A program made the position numbers and the translations under genes. Below the pieces are notes generated by a model. That model searched no databases. It saw only the letters and a program-made list of their open reading frames with translations, and was not told where the DNA came from. A stretch of 64,000 nt of DNA from DASWIG01 sp965371445 (GTDB lineage Bacteria > Acidobacteriota > Thermoanaerobaculia > Multivoradales > J023). Positions 60,146-64,000 of this stretch are shown here, piece after piece (position 1 is the stretch's first letter; every line of letters begins with the position of its first letter). Where the stretch lies: NCBI GenBank assembly GCA_965371445.1, contig CBDUYN010000031.1:1-64000 (forward strand), written 5' to 3'.

Positions 60146-60502
60146 ATGGACGAGAGACCCGACGAATTCACCCTGTACGACCTGCGCGTCGAGGTCGTGG
60201 GCTGCCACGGCGAGATGGTCTGCGACCACAAGCTCGGCGACTACTTCGAGCTCTCGGGCGAGAACCTCTCCCTGCCGCCCGGACAGAGCTTCCCCATCTA
60301 CCCCCTGGCGGCGCTCCTGCCGCTCCTGCCGGCCAAGCAGCGCGAGACCCACCCCAACGATTGGATGACGACCGACACCGACGTCGCCTGCCCCGACCCA
60401 CATTGCGGCGCTGTCTTTCGCATCACCCGCACCGGCAAGACGACCTTCCGCCACGGCGAGGTGACCCGGGTACCGCTCCCCGGCAAGGACGGCGGCGAAT
60501 GA
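60146..60502 (+). CDS. TIGR04076-like small protein
   Basis: A 118-residue protein: TLYDLRVEVVGCHGEMVCDHKLGDYFELSG, PIYPLAALLPLLPAKQRETH, and TDVACPDPHCGAVFRITRTG. The pattern of a D.KVGD.F-type strand, LLPLLPAKQR and ACPDP matches the TIGR04076 family of unknown function. The start is set at ATG 60146 because GGAGG lies 9 bp upstream; GTG 60071, overlapping the previous stop, is possible. Four Cys residues could bind a metal. Overlaps the aldo/keto reductase by ATGA. Confidence 0.8.
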   Translation: MDERPDEFTLYDLRVEVVGCHGEMVCDHKLGDYFELSGENLSLPPGQSFPIYPLAALLPLLPAKQRETHPNDWMTTDTDVACPDPHCGAVFRITRTGKTTFRHGEVTRVPLPGKDGGE

Positions 60503-61566
60503 GCGTCCCCCGCGTCGAGCTTGCCGAAGGCTACTCGATCGCCCGGATCCTGAACGGCGGCTGGCAGCTCTCCGCCGGTCACCGCGCCGCGGCGATCGAC
60601 GTCCGCGACGCTGTCGACGCCATGACGCGGCTCTCCGAGGCGGGTTTTACGACCTTCGACTGCGCCGACATCTACACCGGCGTCGAGGAGCTTCTCGGAC
60701 GCTTCCTCAAGAGCTACCCGCGGCCCCGGGAGATCCAGGTCCACACCAAGCTCGTGCCCGACCGAAGCGCCTTGCCGACGCTGGATCGGCGTTACGTCGA
60801 GCATATCGTCGACCGCTCCCTCGCACGGCTGGGCGTCGAGCGGCTCGACCTCGTCCAGTTTCACTGGTGGGACGATGAGGTCCCAGGTCTCCTCGACGCC
60901 ATGGGATGGCTCGACGAGCTCCGGGAGGCGGGCAAGATCCGGCTCCTCGGAGCCACGAACTTCGACGCCGTACACCTTCGCCAGATCGTCGACGCGGGGA
61001 TTCCGGTCGCGGCGCACCAGGTCCAGTACTCGCTTCTCGACCGGCGTCCGCGGGGGGAGATGACCGAGCTCTGCGCGGAGCACGGGATCCATCTCCTCTG
61101 TTACGGCTCGCTGGCCGGAGGGCTCCTGACGGACCGCTACCTGGGCCGCGGCGTGCCAAGCGCCGAGCCCGAGAACCGGTCGCTGGTCAAGTACCGGCTG
61201 ATCGTCGAGGAATTCGGCGGCTGGGAGCTCTTTCAGGAGCTCCTGGCGGCGGTACGGCAGGTGGCGGCGAAGCACGGCACGAGCGTCGCCAACGTGGCGG
61301 TGCGCTTCACCCTCGACCAGGCGGCGGTCGCCGGGGCGATCGTCGGGGCGTCGAGCGCCGAGCACGCCGACTCGAACCTGCGCACCTTCTCCCTGGCCCT
61401 CGACGACGAGGACCGCCGCCGCCTCGGGAGCGTCCTCGAGCGGAGCCTGGGTCCCACGGGCGCCGTCTACGGCCTCGAACGCGTCCCCCGCGGACGCCAC
61501 GCGGTCATCATGAAGACCGACCTCAACCGCCTGGAAGCGATAGACCGGGCCGGCTCTTGCTTTTGA
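60499..61566 (+). CDS. aldo/keto reductase
   Basis: A 355-residue TIM-barrel oxidoreductase. Catalytic tetrad candidates: Asp and Tyr in FDCADIYTGVEELLG, Lys in VHTKLVPD, His in LVQFHWWDD. The C-terminal NADPH-binding loop contains AIVGASSAEHADSNLR. The start overlaps the TIGR04076-like gene by 4 bp, so both are translated together. Substrate unknown. Confidence 0.9.
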   Translation: MSVPRVELAEGYSIARILNGGWQLSAGHRAAAIDVRDAVDAMTRLSEAGFTTFDCADIYTGVEELLGRFLKSYPRPREIQVHTKLVPDRSALPTLDRRYVEHIVDRSLARLGVERLDLVQFHWWDDEVPGLLDAMGWLDELREAGKIRLLGATNFDAVHLRQIVDAGIPVAAHQVQYSLLDRRPRGEMTELCAEHGIHLLCYGSLAGGLLTDRYLGRGVPSAEPENRSLVKYRLIVEEFGGWELFQELLAAVRQVAAKHGTSVANVAVRFTLDQAAVAGAIVGASSAEHADSNLRTFSLALDDEDRRRLGSVLERSLGPTGAVYGLERVPRGRHAVIMKTDLNRLEAIDRAGSCF

Positions 61567-61610
61567 TCATCGGATATGGTACTATCGCTCTCCGACAGAC
61601 ATTCCGACAG
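61557..61610 (+). promoter_or_regulatory. promoter with direct repeats upstream of the glycyl-radical enzyme
   Basis: TTGCTT (61557-61562), 17-bp spacer, and extended -10 TG-G-TACTAT (61577-61585). Two identical 8-bp repeats TCCGACAG (61591-61598 and 61603-61610) lie at the expected transcription start, in a good position for a regulator. The ribosome site AAGGAG follows before ATG 61630. Confidence 0.5.
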
Positions 61611-61629
61611 TTCTACAAGGAGAGATGCC

Positions 61630-64000
61630 ATGACTCCTGCCAAGTTGAACACCGGCGGTATTCCGGTCGACCTGGGCATGGCGGCACCGCCGCCGCCCGC
61701 GAACGAGGGAAGAAGCGCTTTCCCGATCCCGAACGACGACTTCCAGAAGGTGAAGTCCTTGCAAGACCTCGCTTTAAGCGACATCACTCTCGACGACTAT
61801 CCCCAAGTCAAGAGATGGCGGGAGCGTCTCTTCGATCCGGAATGGATCCCCGAGGTCTGCGACGAGCTGCCCCGGCTCTACACCGAGTACGTCCGCCGCG
61901 GTGAAGCCCAGGCTATGTCTTCCATGACGCGCCGTGCCCACGCCTTGAAACACGTGTTCACGCACAAGACCCCCATCGTCCGGGCGACGGACCTCCTGCC
62001 GGGCCAGACCACGACGAGCTTCGTGGGTCCGGTGATTTATGCCGACGCCTCCGTCGCCTCGACCGTCTGGCCCGAGCTCAAGACCATGGCGACGCGGCCG
62101 CTCAATCCCTTCAAGATCAAGCCGGAGGTGGCCGCGAGGCTCAACAAGGAGATCTTCCCCTACTGGATGGATCGCCGCATCGTTCACGAGGTGGCGCGCT
62201 ACAGCGACTACGATACCGACGACTACAAAGACGACGTCGCCGACCCGGTCGACGCCGGCCGCTACAACGGCGGCCCCTCGGTCGACCCGCCGCTCAAGAA
62301 AAGAGCGGGCGAGACGCCGAAATGCCAGGAGCTGATGGAGCGCGTCTTTTTCTACCTGAGCGACAAGTACGGCGCGGTCTCCCACACGGTCACCGACTTC
62401 GAGCGCCTCTTCCGCTACGGTTTAAACGGCCTGACGGCCCAGATGCGCCGCGACGTCGACGAGGAGGTCGCGAAAACGCCCGCGGAGGTGGAGCTCCTCG
62501 AAGCGGTCATGACCGTCATGGAGGGCGTCGTCGTCTACGCCTCCCACCTGGCCGAGGAGGCCGAGCGGGTGGGAAACGCGGAGCTGGCGCGGATCTGCCG
62601 CAAGGTCCCCGCGGAGCCGGCCGAGACCCTGCACGAGGCGATGGCCGCCGCATGGATCCTCTATCACCTCCTGCTCCAGGAGAACTCCAACTTCGGGTTC
62701 TCCGTCGGGCGGCTGGACCAGGTTTTGAACCCCTACTACCTGGCGGATTGGCGAAAGCTCGACGGGGAAGAGGAAAAAGAAGCCTACGTTCGCCGCGCGG
62801 TGGAGATGGCCTGCCACTTTTTCCTCCACTGCTCGGACCACGTACCCCTCTCTCCGGAGACCTCGGAGGTGCTCTTTGCCGGCAGCGGCTCGAACCAGGC
62901 CTTGACCGTCGGCGGCACCCGCTTCGAGGACGGTCAAGCCGTCGACGCGGTCAACGACATGACCTACGTCATCCTGAAGGCCACCGAGATCCTTTCGATT
63001 CGCGATCCCAACGTCCACGCCCGTTACCACAAGGAGGTCCATCACCGCGACGCCGAGGGCAACCCCCTGCCGGCGGACGTGATGGATCCGTATCTGCAAC
63101 GGGTCTGCCAGGTCAACGTCCTGACCCGGGCGACCCCCGCCATCCACGGCGACGCCGCGGTGGTCCCCGCGATGGCCGACTACTACCGGTCCTTCGCCGG
63201 GGTCGAGGCGGAAGAGGCCCTGGCCGACGCGCTCGACTACGCCTCGATCGGCTGCATCGAGCAAAACGCCGCGGCCAAGCACTACGGTCACACCGGCTCG
63301 ACGCTGCTCGTGTTGATGAGCGTCCTGGAGCTGACGCTCTTCGGCGGCAAGCACCGCAGCTCGGGCACCGGTCCCAAGGACCTGAACCTCTTCTACGACA
63401 CCCCGGAGCACACCACGCCGCCGCTCGTCGAGATGAAGTCGATGGACGATTTTATCGCGGCGTTTCAAAAACAGCTCGACGACATGGCCCGCCACACGGT
63501 GCAGTGCAACAACTACCTGGGACGCTTCCTGCGCGAGGTCAGGCCTTCGCCGCTCCTCTCGGGCCTCTTCGTCGGGCCGACGAACCTCCCGGGCGAAAGC
63601 GGGGCCTCGTTCAAAGACGTTTCCTACGGCGGCGCCAAGTACAACTCGGCCGGCGTCGCGATCATCGGCCTTGCCGACGTCATCGATTCCTTTTGCGTCG
63701 TCGATGCGCTGGTCTTTTCCGGCAAGATGACCGCCGAGGAGCTCCTGGAGGCGATGGCCGCCGACTTCGACCCAGCTTCGAAAAACGGCTCCAACTTGAG
63801 CGACGAACGGCTCCGGGAGATCGTCGAGATGATCCGGCTGGCGCCCAAGTACGGGGCCGGCGTCGAGACGGAGGGTCCCTACAACAACGAGACCGCCCTC
63901 AAGTACACGAAGCTCCTGACCAAGATGATCCAGGACACTTACTTCCAGTACCGCACGCATCGCGGCGGCCGCTACCTGCCGGGTTACTGGAGCATGACCA
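61630..64000 (+). CDS. glycyl-radical enzyme of the pyruvate formate-lyase family, 3' end outside window
   Basis: 790 codons are present and the gene runs off the right edge. The N-terminal PFL-like domain shows ALSDITLDDYPQVKRWRERLF and MTRRAHALKHVFTHKTPIVRATDLLPGQ; the barrel contains YASIGCIEQNAAAKHYGHTG. Cys542 followed by Ile-Glu is the expected thiyl-radical Cys and nearby acid (GCxE motif of glycyl-radical lyases, dehydratases and decarboxylases). The C-terminal glycyl-radical loop (RVxG) must lie beyond 64000. The SAM activase gene is not in the window. The subgroup is not clear: QNAAAKHYGHTG after the Cys differs from the common motifs I know. These enzymes are oxygen-sensitive. Confidence 0.88.
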   Translation, partial: MTPAKLNTGGIPVDLGMAAPPPPANEGRSAFPIPNDDFQKVKSLQDLALSDITLDDYPQVKRWRERLFDPEWIPEVCDELPRLYTEYVRRGEAQAMSSMTRRAHALKHVFTHKTPIVRATDLLPGQTTTSFVGPVIYADASVASTVWPELKTMATRPLNPFKIKPEVAARLNKEIFPYWMDRRIVHEVARYSDYDTDDYKDDVADPVDAGRYNGGPSVDPPLKKRAGETPKCQELMERVFFYLSDKYGAVSHTVTDFERLFRYGLNGLTAQMRRDVDEEVAKTPAEVELLEAVMTVMEGVVVYASHLAEEAERVGNAELARICRKVPAEPAETLHEAMAAAWILYHLLLQENSNFGFSVGRLDQVLNPYYLADWRKLDGEEEKEAYVRRAVEMACHFFLHCSDHVPLSPETSEVLFAGSGSNQALTVGGTRFEDGQAVDAVNDMTYVILKATEILSIRDPNVHARYHKEVHHRDAEGNPLPADVMDPYLQRVCQVNVLTRATPAIHGDAAVVPAMADYYRSFAGVEAEEALADALDYASIGCIEQNAAAKHYGHTGSTLLVLMSVLELTLFGGKHRSSGTGPKDLNLFYDTPEHTTPPLVEMKSMDDFIAAFQKQLDDMARHTVQCNNYLGRFLREVRPSPLLSGLFVGPTNLPGESGASFKDVSYGGAKYNSAGVAIIGLADVIDSFCVVDALVFSGKMTAEELLEAMAADFDPASKNGSNLSDERLREIVEMIRLAPKYGAGVETEGPYNNETALKYTKLLTKMIQDTYFQYRTHRGGRYLPGYWSMT

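Overview
The window is about 64 kb of very GC-rich bacterial chromosome with densely packed genes. Gene content points to a Gram-negative, respiring, flexible heterotroph: a TonB receptor, lipoproteins, sarcosine oxidase, ETF, the glycine cleavage system, and a glycyl-radical enzyme at the right edge. The ELWxxDGT-repeat remnant, the GFESGD tail motif and the FIST/PAS, DUF4097 and kinase-ATPase genes would fit a high-GC Acidobacteriota lineage. That placement is inference only; no rRNA, tRNA or other phylogenetic marker is present.

Layout. 0.0-2.7 kb: GC-rich tandem repeats, then an ECF sigma factor, a membrane partner and a PDZ protein. 2.7-7.2 kb: FIST and PAS sensory genes coupled to mnmA, a DUF420 membrane protein, a small secreted binding protein and a ParE-type toxin-antitoxin pair. 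7.3-13.7 kb: a CoA-thioester monooxygenase/old-yellow-enzyme fusion, a TonB receptor, a molybdenum-hydroxylase FAD subunit and a cyclase-family hydrolase, which look like aromatic or N-heterocycle catabolism. 13.7-14.9 kb: two decayed genes meeting at a scar. 14.9-22.4 kb: a kinase-ATPase, then serine/glycine/C1 genes (serA, class V aminotransferase, gcvT, gcvH). 22.4-29.9 kb: DUF4097 proteins, an ATP-grasp ligase, YjbQ, a fused E1 dehydrogenase, YceI and Uma2. 29.9-35.1 kb: a lower-GC GAF remnant abutting a decayed second copy of DUF4301, then an RmlC-DUF4301 fusion and rmlB. 35.1-37.6 kb: an orphan promoter-terminator pair (small-RNA candidate), a MarR regulator with a palindromic operator, and a sterol-desaturase-family protein. 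37.6-48.9 kb: a compact soxB-D-A-G/etfB-etfA operon with an extra flavin oxidoreductase and an S9 peptidase, divergent from a sodium symporter. 49-54.7 kb: nitroreductase, a serine-hydrolase remnant and a three-gene zinc-ribbon/membrane-helical/CHAT-protease cluster. 54.9-58.4 kb: folA, thyA, sppA. 58.4-64 kb: a DsbA/FrnE-family gene with an in-frame TGA at the first catalytic Cys of CPWC (a selenoprotein candidate), an anti-sigma-like protein, a TIGR04076-like protein, an aldo/keto reductase and the start of a glycyl-radical enzyme.

The most notable observations are: (1) the UPWC selenoprotein candidate with a plausible downstream stem-loop; (2) a 27-bp G/C-run repeat present four times, three of them translated in frame inside genes (anti-sigma partner, soxA, folA); (3) a free-standing consensus promoter and intrinsic terminator that would make an RNA of about 68 nt rich in CCUCC motifs; (4) the RmlC-DUF4301 fusion next to a decaying DUF4301 copy; (5) the CHAT cluster. 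Gene starts were chosen by Shine-Dalgarno spacing, homology extent and overlap with the upstream stop.
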